From Streptomyces sp. WAC05374 (lineage in GTDB: Bacteria; Actinomycetota; Actinomycetes; Streptomycetales; Streptomycetaceae): a stretch of DNA of 61,863 bases. Shown in pieces: positions 50,936 through 59,554 of this stretch. The notes beneath the pieces were generated by a model. It had not been told where the DNA came from. It ran no database searches and was given only the letters and a program-made list of their open reading frames with translations. Positions within the stretch are counted from its first letter, which is position 1. Each line of letters opens with the position of its first letter. The stretch covers positions 1-61,863 of the forward strand of contig NZ_SMNQ01000029.1 of assembly GCF_004353505.1 (NCBI RefSeq), written 5' to 3'. The translations under genes and the position numbers were made by a program.

Positions 50936-53032
50936 ATGCGGTGGCTGGTGGGGTGGAGCAGTATCGCCGCGAGCTTCGGTACGGCGGGGGCCGTCGGGAC
51001 CGATGACGAGAACGGCACGGTGCACCCCGTCGGCGCCCAGCTCCTGTGGGGCGACCCCGATCCGCTGTGGGCGGTCGGCGACTGGCGCCCCGACGAGGTG
51101 CGCGTCGTCACCGTCGACCCCATCACCCGGCTCGCCGTCCTCGGCTGCTGCGCGGCGAGCGACGACCAGCTCAGGGTCGGGCTGTTCGCCGCACGCGGCG
51201 GCGCCATGCGCCACCTCACCGCCTGGCCCGGCAGCTACACCGCCGTCGCGCAGGTCGGCCGCCGCATCATCGTCACCGGCGACCTGGCGGGCGCACGGCC
51301 CGTCTTCCACACCCCCTGGGCCAACGGCACGGCGTACGCCACCGCCGCCCTCCCCCTCGCCGACCTCATCGAGGCCCAGCTCGACATCGGCCACCTCGCC
51401 GCCCTCCTCGCCTGCCCCGAGACCCCCGAGGCGCTGCGCGACTCCACCCCGTACGCGGGCGTCAAACGCGTCCCGCCCGGCCACGCCCTGGTGCTGCGGG
51501 AGGGCTCGCGGGAGATCACCGGGTACGAGCCGGTCGCCTCGCTCGCCGTCGCGGCCCCCCAGATCGACCCCGACCGGGCCGTCGACGGGGTGCGCGACGC
51601 CCTCGTGGAAGCCGTACGGGCCCGCCTCACCGCCCCCCGGCACGCCCCCGAGACCCTGCCGCCCGACCCCGGGCCCGTCCCCGGCATGGGCCCCGCCGAG
51701 CGGCGCGCCGCCCGGGGCGCGCCCGCCCCCGGCATCGGCGCCGACCTCTCCGGCGGCAGCGCCTCCGGCACGCTCGCCCTGCTCGCGGCGGGCCTGCCGG
51801 GCGTGCCGGGCACGATCCTGGGGCACGGCACGGGCGCGGGCGAGCGGCTGCTCGCCGTCACCTTCAACGACCTGGCCACGGGCGGGCGGGACGCGGAGGC
51901 GGAACGGGCACGGGCCCGTGCCATCGCCGAGAACCCGCGGCTGCACCACGTCGTCGTCGCCGCCTCCGAGGAGGCCCTGCCGTACGCGGAACTGGAAGGC
52001 CCCCTCACCGACGAGCCGGGCCCCTCCCTGGTGATGGCCGAGCGGCACCGGCGGCGCCTCGCGGCGGGCAGCGCCGACCATTTCACCGGGCAGGGCGCAC
52101 GGCAGGTGCTCGACGCCCACCCCGCGCGCCTGGCCGACCTCCTGATGGACCGCAGACGGCGCCATCTGCTGCGGCCCGTCACCGCTCTCGCCAAGGCGAC
52201 CGGGCCGTCCGCAGGTTCGCTGCTCGTCCCGCTCACCGTCTACCGGGCGGCCCGCAGGCTGGCCCGGACGCCCTACCGGGCGGGCCTGGAGTCGGCCGCC
52301 GACCGGCTGCTGGAGGCCAATCGCAGCCCGGGTGCCCCCGGCGGCCCGCTGGGCGCCTCCCTCGCCGCCCTCGCCTGGGCCCGGCCCGGGCCCGCGGCAC
52401 GCTGGCTGACGGGCGAGGCCCTCGCTGAAGTATCGGTTCGCCTCAACCAGGCGGCCACCAGGCCCACCTCGGTCCAGCGCCCGGGCGAGGCACGCGCGCG
52501 TGCCGCCCTCGCCCGGTACGCCGCCGACCACCGCATCCTGGAGCAGGCCGCCGAGATCCGCAGCCAGCGGCTCCACTCGCCCTTTCTCGACAACCAGGTC
52601 GTCCGCGCCTGCCGCGACCTGCCCGAATCGCTGCGCGTCCAGCCCGGCGCCCGCGCCGCGATCCTGCGCACCGTCCTCGCGGGCGCGGGCATCCACGACC
52701 TGCCGCCCACCTGGGGCGCCACCTCCCACGCCCCGGCGGCGGCCGCCCACCGTGCCGGGCTGCGCGCCGCGCTGCCGCAGCTCATGGCCCTCTTCGACGC
52801 GCCGCTGCTCGCCGACGCGGGCCTGATCGAGGCCCGGGTCGTCCGCAAGGCGCTGCGGGCCGCCACCGAGGGCGAGCCGGTCCCGCTGGACGGGCTGGCC
52901 GACCTGGTCTCCACCGAGCTGTGGCTGCGCCGCCTCCTGGCCCGCCGGGGCACCTGCTGGACGGGCACGGCGGCACCGCGCCGGCGCGCCGTGGCGGCCG
53001 GCGTGCCGCCGCGCCCCACCCTCCGGTCGTGA
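50936..53032 (+). CDS. Asparagine synthase-like protein with degenerate active sites
   Basis: The 698-residue protein has the two-domain layout of asparagine synthetase B: a glutaminase-like N-terminal domain (~1-185) and a synthetase domain with GADLSGGSASGTLALLAAGL (~265) and the C-terminal LHSPFLDNQVVRACRDLPESLR (~560). The chosen start MRWLVGW has no Cys at position 2, so glutamine cannot be used as in AsnB, and the PPi loop reads SGGSASG rather than SGGxDS. Related amidotransferases such as lasso-peptide cyclases also lack the Cys, but no precursor peptide or B protein is nearby. ATG 50936 follows GGAGG. The true reaction is unknown. Confidence 0.82.
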   Translation: MRWLVGWSSIAASFGTAGAVGTDDENGTVHPVGAQLLWGDPDPLWAVGDWRPDEVRVVTVDPITRLAVLGCCAASDDQLRVGLFAARGGAMRHLTAWPGSYTAVAQVGRRIIVTGDLAGARPVFHTPWANGTAYATAALPLADLIEAQLDIGHLAALLACPETPEALRDSTPYAGVKRVPPGHALVLREGSREITGYEPVASLAVAAPQIDPDRAVDGVRDALVEAVRARLTAPRHAPETLPPDPGPVPGMGPAERRAARGAPAPGIGADLSGGSASGTLALLAAGLPGVPGTILGHGTGAGERLLAVTFNDLATGGRDAEAERARARAIAENPRLHHVVVAASEEALPYAELEGPLTDEPGPSLVMAERHRRRLAAGSADHFTGQGARQVLDAHPARLADLLMDRRRRHLLRPVTALAKATGPSAGSLLVPLTVYRAARRLARTPYRAGLESAADRLLEANRSPGAPGGPLGASLAALAWARPGPAARWLTGEALAEVSVRLNQAATRPTSVQRPGEARARAALARYAADHRILEQAAEIRSQRLHSPFLDNQVVRACRDLPESLRVQPGARAAILRTVLAGAGIHDLPPTWGATSHAPAAAAHRAGLRAALPQLMALFDAPLLADAGLIEARVVRKALRAATEGEPVPLDGLADLVSTELWLRRLLARRGTCWTGTAAPRRRAVAAGVPPRPTLRS

Positions 53033-53044
53033 CCGCCCGGGGCG

Positions 53045-54976
53045 TCAGCCGCAACTGATCCGGGACTCCGCCCAGTCGGCGGGCGCCACGGCGCTCAGCG
53101 GGGCGGCCGGGTCCGGTTCCACGACCAGCCGGATGGTCCTGTGCCCGGCGATGCCCACGCGCAGCGGTACGGCCCGGTCGCCGCCGCGCAGCACCGGCGA
53201 CCGCCACAGCCGGGTGCCGTCCCCGTACACGGAGAACCGCACCGCGCCCAGGCCCAGGGCCATGTCGTCCACGCCGGCGAACGCCTCGTAGGCCGAGCAG
53301 CGGCGGTTGAGATCGATCGTCAGCGACGACCGGGCGTGCACGGTCACGCCGTGCCCGTACCGCTCGCCGCCGACGGACATGCCCCAGCGCTGCCACATCC
53401 AGCTCGACGCGCCGAGCCGGACCTCGGGCCCGGTGTGGTCGCCGTGGAGCCCGTAGTCGAGCTGGTTCACCTGGTAGACGGCCGGCGGTGGCGGCGGTGG
53501 CGGCGGTGGCGGCGGGGGAGGCGTCGGCTTCGGGGCCGGTGGTGCCGGGGCCGGTGGCGCGGGGCTGGGCGGCGGGGCGGGCGGGGGCGCGGCCTTCGGC
53601 GGTGGCGTCGGGGACGGGGAGGGCCGCCGTGCGGCGGGGGCGGGCGCGGTGGACGCGGGGGCGGCGGACGGCGCGGGTCCGCCCGGAACGGGGCCGGGCG
53701 CGGGCGGCTTCGGCGCGGGGGTGGGCGGCGGCGGAGCCGGCTCGGCGGGGGCGGGTACGACGGGCTCGGCGGCGGGCGGGCGGGCCTCGGGCGCGGACAC
53801 GGGCGCGGGGCTTCCGGACAGGGCCCACACCACACCCGCGACGGCGGTGACGGCCACCGTGACGGCGAGGCCCGCCTTCGCCGGGGCGCCGAGCCCTTCG
53901 GCGGCGGCCCCACCGGCGGCCCCGGACGCCCCGCCCGACGCCCCGGCCCCGGAACCGCTCGCCGCGGCCGCCGCGCCCGCGCCGGCACCCGCCGCACCCG
54001 CGGCGCCACCGGCCACCAGCCCGGCCGCCTTGAGCGAGTACCCGGCCGCGAACCAGCCGATGACGGCGACCGGAAGCAGCGCGGGAATCCCGGAGTTGAC
54101 CTGCTGGAGCTCGCCCACCGCCAGCCGGCAGCGGGCGCACTCCTCCAGGTGCTTGCGCAGGCCCCGCTCCGCCCGCGTCCGCAGCCCGCCCCGGGCGTAC
54201 GCGCCCAGCCGGTCCGCGTGGAGCGCGCAGTCGCCGCCGGCGGTGAGCGACCGGCTCACATGCGCCTGCAAGTACGCCTGCCTCAGCCCCTCACGGGCCC
54301 GGCTGGCCAGCACCGCCGTGGCGTTGGCCGTCAGCCCGAACAGCGGCGCCACCTCGCTCGGCGACTCCTCCTCGACCGCGGTGTGCCACAGCACCGCCTG
54401 CCACCGCTCCGGCAGCGAGCGGAAGGCCCGCACCGCGAGCGACTGCTCGGCCTCGTGCATCGCCCGGACGTCGGCGCCCACCTCCAGCGTGTCGCCGTCC
54501 GACAGCTCCGAGGCGCGCACCGCCTGCGCGGCGAACACCGCGAAGTCCTCGACGAGCTGCTCACGCCTGGACGTCCTCGCCCACGCGGCGGCCACGCGCC
54601 GCACCGTCGTCAACAGGTAGGCGCGCACGGCGTGCTCGGGCCCCGCGCCTCCCCGCACCGCCTGGAGCGTCCGCGCGAACACCTCCGCCGTCAGGTCCTC
54701 CGCGGTGTGCGCGTCCCGGCAGCACGTACGGGCGTAGCGCCGCACCGCCCCGGAGTGCCGCAGGAACAGCTCCTCGTACGCGGTGTCGTCACCCTCGCGC
54801 ATCCGCTGGACCAGCTCGGCGTCCGACGGCGGAAGCTCGACGGGCGGCGGCAGTACGGAGTCGTCGCCGGCCTCGCGCGCCTCACGCCGCCCGCCCTGGC
54901 TCGGCACCTTCGGCGTGGCCGCACCGCCGGCCGCTGCTCCGCTCCCGAGCGGCTCTCCGCGACCCTCACCGCTCAT
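53045..54976 (-). CDS. ECF sigma factor fused to zinc-finger, membrane segment and NPCBM domain
   Basis: One 643-residue polypeptide contains: sigma region 2 (SDAELVQRMREGDDTAYEELFLRHSGAVRRYA to AEDLTAEVFARTLQAVR, in parts, ~51-108); region 4 (FRSLPERWQAVLWHTAVEEESPSEVAPLFGLTANATAVLASRAREGLRQAY, in parts, ~185-236); an anti-sigma-type zinc finger with H276, C280, C283 in KHLEECARC; hydrophobic segments ~298-325 and 368-387; a ~110-residue Pro/Ala-rich stalk ending in 14 consecutive prolines; and an NPCBM-type carbohydrate-binding domain (~500-643). It resembles sigma factors classed as ECF52. It may sense wall or sugar ligands outside and be released to bind RNA polymerase. ATG 54976 is preferred over GTG 55069. 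Confidence 0.88.
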   Translation of the reverse strand: MSGEGRGEPLGSGAAAGGAATPKVPSQGGRREAREAGDDSVLPPPVELPPSDAELVQRMREGDDTAYEELFLRHSGAVRRYARTCCRDAHTAEDLTAEVFARTLQAVRGGAGPEHAVRAYLLTTVRRVAAAWARTSRREQLVEDFAVFAAQAVRASELSDGDTLEVGADVRAMHEAEQSLAVRAFRSLPERWQAVLWHTAVEEESPSEVAPLFGLTANATAVLASRAREGLRQAYLQAHVSRSLTAGGDCALHADRLGAYARGGLRTRAERGLRKHLEECARCRLAVGELQQVNSGIPALLPVAVIGWFAAGYSLKAAGLVAGGAAGAAGAGAGAAAAASGSGAGASGGASGAAGGAAAEGLGAPAKAGLAVTVAVTAVAGVVWALSGSPAPVSAPEARPPAAEPVVPAPAEPAPPPPTPAPKPPAPGPVPGGPAPSAAPASTAPAPAARRPSPSPTPPPKAAPPPAPPPSPAPPAPAPPAPKPTPPPPPPPPPPPPPAVYQVNQLDYGLHGDHTGPEVRLGASSWMWQRWGMSVGGERYGHGVTVHARSSLTIDLNRRCSAYEAFAGVDDMALGLGAVRFSVYGDGTRLWRSPVLRGGDRAVPLRVGIAGHRTIRLVVEPDPAAPLSAVAPADWAESRISCG

Positions 54977-55122
54977 CGCGGAAGCCCCCGTACCCCTGCT
55001 CAGACCCGGACACCGGGCAAGAGTGCCACAGAGCACGGCGCACGACCGGGGCGAGAGCCCGTCAACCACTCATCCGGGGAAACCACCCGAACGCGGGCCC
55101 GAACCGTCCCCCGCCCCGCCCC

Positions 55123-55965
55123 TCACACCGGGCGCGACCGGAGCCCCTCCAGCAGGATGTCCAGCAGCCGTGCCGACGCCGCGCTCTGCTGCGCCGCGTC
55201 CGGCAGGGAGGGTGCCGCCGTGGCGATGACCAGCAGCACGTCCGCCACCGTCACGTCGCCGCGCAGCTCACCCGCCTCGCGGGCCCGGTCGACGAGCTGC
55301 CCCACGACCTCCAGCAGCTCCGACGCGCCCGCGTCGTCCGGCTCGGCCGCCGGCACGGCCCGCGAGGGGACCACCCGCAGCTCGGGCTGGCCCGCGACCG
55401 CGGACACGGCCTGGACGGCCGGCACCGGGACGCCCCGCTGCTGCGGCACCCGCGCCTCGTCCACACCGGCGGCCACCGCTCCGGCCGGAACCGCGCCCGG
55501 CTCGTCCACGCCCACCCGCAGCACGTGCGGCGGCAGCAGACGGCCCGCGCCCGAGGCCACGGACGTCCGCAGGAACCGGGAGAGCGCCGACCACGGCTCG
55601 TCCTCCTGGCCCAGCGCCGCACGCGCCTGCTCGGTGAGCCGGGAGGTCTCCTCCTCGGCTATCCGGCGCACCAGCACGTCCTTGCTGGGGAACCGCCGGT
55701 AGACCGTGCCGACCCCGACGCGCGCCCGGCGCGCCACGTCCTCCATCGGCGCCCCGTAACCGAGCTCGCCGAACACCTCCCGAGCGGCCCGCAGCACGTG
55801 CTCGAGGTTCCGCTGGGCGTCCACCCGCAGCGGCGCCGTACGGCTCGACGGCCCGCCGGCCCCGACCCTGCCGTTCAGCCCGCCGCCGAGCCCCTCCACG
55901 GACGAGGACGACGAAGCGGACGACGACGCGACAGCGGTCGACCAACGGGAATCCTGAATATGCAT
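55123..55965 (-). CDS. TetR-family transcriptional regulator
   Basis: The 280-residue protein has a Ser/Gly-rich N-terminal extension (~45 residues), then the TetR helix-turn-helix (HVLRAAREVFGELGYGAPMEDVARRARVGVGTVYRRFPSKDVLVRRI, in parts, ~57-102). The ligand-binding domain contains an unusual Val/Ala/Pro-rich low-complexity insertion (~145-200). ATG 55965 lies behind GGGGGAACAATC. It is divergent from the NADH dehydrogenase gene with ~350 bp between, which it may regulate along with itself. The ligand is unknown. Confidence 0.9.
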   Translation of the reverse strand: MHIQDSRWSTAVASSSASSSSSVEGLGGGLNGRVGAGGPSSRTAPLRVDAQRNLEHVLRAAREVFGELGYGAPMEDVARRARVGVGTVYRRFPSKDVLVRRIAEEETSRLTEQARAALGQEDEPWSALSRFLRTSVASGAGRLLPPHVLRVGVDEPGAVPAGAVAAGVDEARVPQQRGVPVPAVQAVSAVAGQPELRVVPSRAVPAAEPDDAGASELLEVVGQLVDRAREAGELRGDVTVADVLLVIATAAPSLPDAAQQSAASARLLDILLEGLRSRPV

Positions 55966-56147
55966 GATTGTTCCCCCGGTAATGATGTGTCTCCCCCCGG
56001 AGACTCCCCCACCCTGACAACCGGGGCCCGGACCGCGCGCTCAGGTCATGCGCAGCGTCCCGACTCCCCGACGACATACGAACATAGTTGAGTCGAGGTC
56101 AATTCAGAAGGGGCAGTTCCGACCGGTGCGCCCCCCGATCGGAGCAA

Positions 56148-56162
56148 GGACCGGAACGGTCC
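56148..56162. promoter_or_regulatory. Palindrome GGACCG-GAA-CGGTCC between tetR and ndh genes
   Basis: Perfect 6-base arms with a 3-base spacer in the 353-bp divergent region 55966-56318. It is a possible operator for the TetR protein. The rest of the region has C-rich tracts, a perfect DnaA box (56282-56290) and no gene. Confidence 0.4.
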
Positions 56163-56281
56163 CGATTCTGCCCCCTCCCGCCACCCCCCTCCCACCCCCT
56201 GACCTGGGCACCTTCCCCCACACGCACCTCCCGCGCCACCCCAGGCCCCACCCGGCCTCCGGTCACACAATTTGCCGGGCC

Positions 56282-56290
56282 TGTGGACAA
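56282..56290 (-). promoter_or_regulatory. Perfect DnaA box (reverse orientation) upstream of ndh
   Basis: TGTGGACAA, 29 bp before the chosen start of the NADH dehydrogenase gene. Third perfect box within ~5.6 kb. Confidence 0.6.
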
Positions 56291-56318
56291 ACCCCGAAGC
56301 CCGTTGCGTCATGGGAAG

Positions 56319-57719
56319 GTGACCGAACCTGTGCGCATTCTCGTTGTCGGCGGTGGCTACGTCGGGATGTACACCGCCCTGCACCTCCAGCGGCACCTCA
56401 AGGACCGGCTCAGAAGCGGCTCGGCCGAGATCACCGTGGTCACACCCGACCCGTACATGACGTACCAGCCCTTCCTCCCCGAGGCCGCGGCGGGCAACAT
56501 CTCGCCCCGGCACGTGGTGGTGCCGCTGCGCCGGGTCCTCGACAAGTGCCGCATCGTCATCGGCGAGGCCACGTCCGTCGACCACGCCAAGCGCACGGCG
56601 ACCATCACCACCCTCGCCACCGAGGAGGAGGGCACCGGACCGGTCCGGCTCACCTACGACGAACTGGTCATCGCGCCCGGCTCCATCTCCCGCACCCTCC
56701 CGGTCCCCGGCCTGGCCGACTACGCCATCGGGTTCAAGACCGTCGAGGAGGCCATCGGCCTGCGCAACCACGTCATCGAGCAGATGGACATCGCCTCCTC
56801 CACCCGCGACCCCGCCATCCGCGACGCCGCCCTCACCTTCGTCTTCGTCGGCGGCGGCTACGCCGGCGTCGAGGCGCTCGGCGAGCTGGAGGACATGGCC
56901 CGCTACACGGCGCGGTACTACCACAACATCAAGCCGCAGGACCTGAAATGGGTCCTCGTCGAGGCGACCGGCCGCATCCTCCCCGAGGTCGGCGAGGACA
57001 TGGGCAAGTACACCGTGCGCGAGCTGCGGGCCAGGAACATCGACGTACGCCTCGAAACGCGCCTGGAGTCGTGCGAGGACCGGGTCGCCGTCCTCAGCGA
57101 CGGCACCCGCCTGCCGACCCGTACCGTCGTGTGGACCGCCGGGGTGAAACCCGCCCCCGTCCTCGCGAACACCGACCTCCCGCTCGACGAGCGCGGCCGC
57201 ATCAAATGCACCGCCCGCCTCAGCGTCGAGGGCGTCGACCACGCCTGGGCCGCCGGGGACGCCGCCGCCGTGCCGGACGTCACCGCGGGCACACCGGGCC
57301 GGGAGTGCGCGCCCAACGCCCAGCACGCCGTGCGCCAGACCAAGGTCCTCGCCGAGAACCTCGTCGCCTCCCTCCAGGGCCGGCCGCAGAAGGACTACGC
57401 CCACAAGTACGCGGGCTCCGTCGCCTCGCTCGGCCTGCACAAGGGCGTCGCCCACATCTACGGCCGCAAACTCAAGGGCTACCCCGCCTGGTTCATGCAC
57501 CGCGCGTACCACCTCAGCCGCGTCCCCACCTTCAACCGCAAGGCGCGCGTGCTGGCCGAGTGGACCCTCGCCGGCCTGTTCAAACGGGAGATCGTCTCCC
57601 TCGGCTCCCTGGAGCACCCGCGCGCCCAGTTCGAACTCGCCGCCGGACCCCCGCCGCCCGAACCCGACGACGAGGCGTCGAAGGGCGGAACCGCGGACGG
57701 CGGAGCGAAGTCCGACTGA
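56319..57719 (+). CDS. Type II NADH dehydrogenase (NAD(P)/FAD-dependent oxidoreductase)
   Basis: The 466-residue flavoprotein resembles NDH-2, which passes electrons from NADH to quinone without pumping protons, on the inner face of the membrane. Motifs: FAD-binding VRILVVGGGYVGMYTALHLQRHL (~5-27, in parts), NAD-binding FVFVGGGYAGVEALGELEDM (~173-192), and FAD-tail HAWAAGDAAAVPDV (~308-321). The C-terminal ~100 residues include the amphipathic helices usual for membrane attachment (GYPAWFMHRAYHLSRVP). GTG 56319 gives MTEPVRILVVGGG. GTG 56331 is an alternative. The open frame further upstream has no similarity. Confidence 0.88.
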   Translation: MTEPVRILVVGGGYVGMYTALHLQRHLKDRLRSGSAEITVVTPDPYMTYQPFLPEAAAGNISPRHVVVPLRRVLDKCRIVIGEATSVDHAKRTATITTLATEEEGTGPVRLTYDELVIAPGSISRTLPVPGLADYAIGFKTVEEAIGLRNHVIEQMDIASSTRDPAIRDAALTFVFVGGGYAGVEALGELEDMARYTARYYHNIKPQDLKWVLVEATGRILPEVGEDMGKYTVRELRARNIDVRLETRLESCEDRVAVLSDGTRLPTRTVVWTAGVKPAPVLANTDLPLDERGRIKCTARLSVEGVDHAWAAGDAAAVPDVTAGTPGRECAPNAQHAVRQTKVLAENLVASLQGRPQKDYAHKYAGSVASLGLHKGVAHIYGRKLKGYPAWFMHRAYHLSRVPTFNRKARVLAEWTLAGLFKREIVSLGSLEHPRAQFELAAGPPPPEPDDEASKGGTADGGAKSD

Positions 57720-57752
57720 CCGGGGGCCGCGAAAGGCGCCGCCGAGGGCGCC

Positions 57753-57791
57753 ACTGACGAGGCGGAGTCACGACAGACGCCTCTTGTCAGT
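57753..57791 (+). terminator. Probable terminator of the NADH dehydrogenase gene
   Basis: ACTGACgAGGCG pairs with CGCCTctTGTCAGT around 13 bases. A second perfect dyad, GGTCACAC/GTGTGACC (57798-57818), follows directly and may be an operator for the next gene. Confidence 0.5.
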
Positions 57792-57904
57792 GCGGTCGGT
57801 CACACTGGACGTGTGACCATAGGTGGGCTCACACCTGCACAGAGTGACTCAGCACGGCATCGCACGGCAACGCACGGCAACGACACCATGAGGCATACAG
57901 ATCC

Positions 57905-59554
57905 GTGAACTTCACGCGTTGGAGCGCCCGGCTCCCCGGTACGCAGCGCCGCGCCGCCGCGCGAGGCACCGGCCATGGGGTCTCGCCGGCGCAGCGGGGG
58001 GACTCCGTACCCGCCGCGCGGGGTGAGTCCGACCAGCAGCTCGAGCCCGTGCCCGACGACGTCCCCGCCCTGGAGGACTTCTCCGTACGGGAGCTCCTCG
58101 GCCGCCTCCCCGGCCTCGTCGCCCTCACGTACGGCACCGACCACCGCGTCGCGTACGTCAACGACGCCTACGCCACCGCCTTCGGCCCCCGCCCGCCCGG
58201 CGCGGCCGTCGCCACCTCCTGCCCCGAGCTGACCGAGCTGGGCCTGCTGCCGCTCATGGACCAGGTGCTGCGCAGCGGGAAGCCCCGCACGGTCAAGTCC
58301 CGCCGCACACACGCCGGCGGCTCGTACACGGTCACCTGCCTCCCCGTCGACACGCGCGGCGCCGAGTCCGGCGTCCTCGTCCACGCCGCCGACGTCACCG
58401 ACCACGCGGAGGCCGCCGAGCGGCTGCGCGCCAGCGAGCGCCGCCACCGCGAGACCGCCGTCACCCTGCAACGCTCGCTGCTGCCGCAGGAGTTGGAGCA
58501 GCCCGACGACCTCCGCGTCGCCGCCACGTACCAGCCGGGCGGTACGGACGCGGCCGTCGGCGGCGACTGGTACGACGTCATCACCCTCGGCGCCGGCCGC
58601 ACCGCCCTCGTCATCGGCGACGTCATGGGCCGCGGCGTCCGGGCGGCCGCCGTCATGGGTCAACTCCGCACGGCCGTACGGGCCTACGCGCGGCTCGACC
58701 TCCCGCCCCACGAGGTGCTCCAGCTCCTCGACGGGCTCGCCGCGGAAATCGACGCCAGCCAGATCGCCACCTGCGTCTACGCCGTCCACGACCCCAACGA
58801 GGGCCGGCTCGTCTATGCCTCCGCCGGGCACCTGCCGATCCTCGTCCGCGACGAGGACGGCACCGTGCGGCGCGCCGAGGAGCCGACCGGCCCCCCGCTC
58901 GGCACCGGCGGCTGGCTGCACACCTCCGGCACCATCGCCCTCCCGCCCGGCTCCACCGCCGTCCTCTACACGGACGGCCTGGTCGAGCGCCGCCGGGAGG
59001 ACATCGACGAAGGCGTCGCCGCCCTGGAGCGCGCCCTGGCGGGCGCCACCGGCAGCCCCCAGGTGGTGTGCGACCGGCTGCTGCGCTCCCTGGGCGTGAC
59101 CGCCGAGCACGACGACGACGTCGCCGTCCTGGTCCTCCAGCACCCCTCCCGCTCGGGACCGGACGCGGAGCTGTTCCACAACGCCGCCCTCGACCTGCTG
59201 GGCGGCGTCGAAGCGGCTCCACGCGCGCGTGCCTTCGCCTCCGGGGTCCTCTCGAGCTGGCGCTTCCCGGTGGAGCTGCGCGACCTGGGCGTCCTGGCCA
59301 CCAGCGAGCTGGTCGCCAATTCCCTCCAGCACGGCACCCCGCCCATGCGCCTCAGACTCCGCCGCACCGACCGGCGCCTGATCATCGAGGTGACCGACGG
59401 GGACGACCACCTGCCGCGCCGCCGCCGCGCCGAAACGGAGGACGAGGCGGGTCGCGGCATCTCGATCATCGCCACGATCGCCTCGTCCTGGGGCAGCCGC
59501 CGCACACCCGGGGGCGGCAAGGCCGTCTGGTGCGAGTTCGCCCTGCCCGGTTAG
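57905..59554 (+). CDS. PAS/PP2C phosphatase/ATPase multidomain protein
   Basis: The 549-residue cytoplasmic protein has, in order: a PAS domain (~50-165; LVALTYGTDHRVAYVNDAYATAF), a SpoIIE PP2C domain (~180-405; LQRSLLPQELEQ, AAVGGDWYDVITL, LVIGDVMGRGVRAAAVMGQL, VLYTDGLVERRREDID, DDDVAVLVL), and an HATPase domain related to anti-sigma-factor kinases (~430-549; LATSELVANSLQHG N-box, then GRGISIIATIASSWG). Such proteins act as both phosphatase and kinase on anti-anti-sigma factors in Streptomyces stress and development networks. GTG 57905 is used. An ATACAG box seven bases before suggests a short leader. Confidence 0.93.
   Translation: MNFTRWSARLPGTQRRAAARGTGHGVSPAQRGDSVPAARGESDQQLEPVPDDVPALEDFSVRELLGRLPGLVALTYGTDHRVAYVNDAYATAFGPRPPGAAVATSCPELTELGLLPLMDQVLRSGKPRTVKSRRTHAGGSYTVTCLPVDTRGAESGVLVHAADVTDHAEAAERLRASERRHRETAVTLQRSLLPQELEQPDDLRVAATYQPGGTDAAVGGDWYDVITLGAGRTALVIGDVMGRGVRAAAVMGQLRTAVRAYARLDLPPHEVLQLLDGLAAEIDASQIATCVYAVHDPNEGRLVYASAGHLPILVRDEDGTVRRAEEPTGPPLGTGGWLHTSGTIALPPGSTAVLYTDGLVERRREDIDEGVAALERALAGATGSPQVVCDRLLRSLGVTAEHDDDVAVLVLQHPSRSGPDAELFHNAALDLLGGVEAAPRARAFASGVLSSWRFPVELRDLGVLATSELVANSLQHGTPPMRLRLRRTDRRLIIEVTDGDDHLPRRRRAETEDEAGRGISIIATIASSWGSRRTPGGGKAVWCEFALPG

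Noticed and set aside
55457..55465. TCGTCCACA as a further DnaA box
   Set aside because: It lies inside the TetR coding sequence and matches only the relaxed consensus. Such matches also occur by chance in other genes (for example near 17645).
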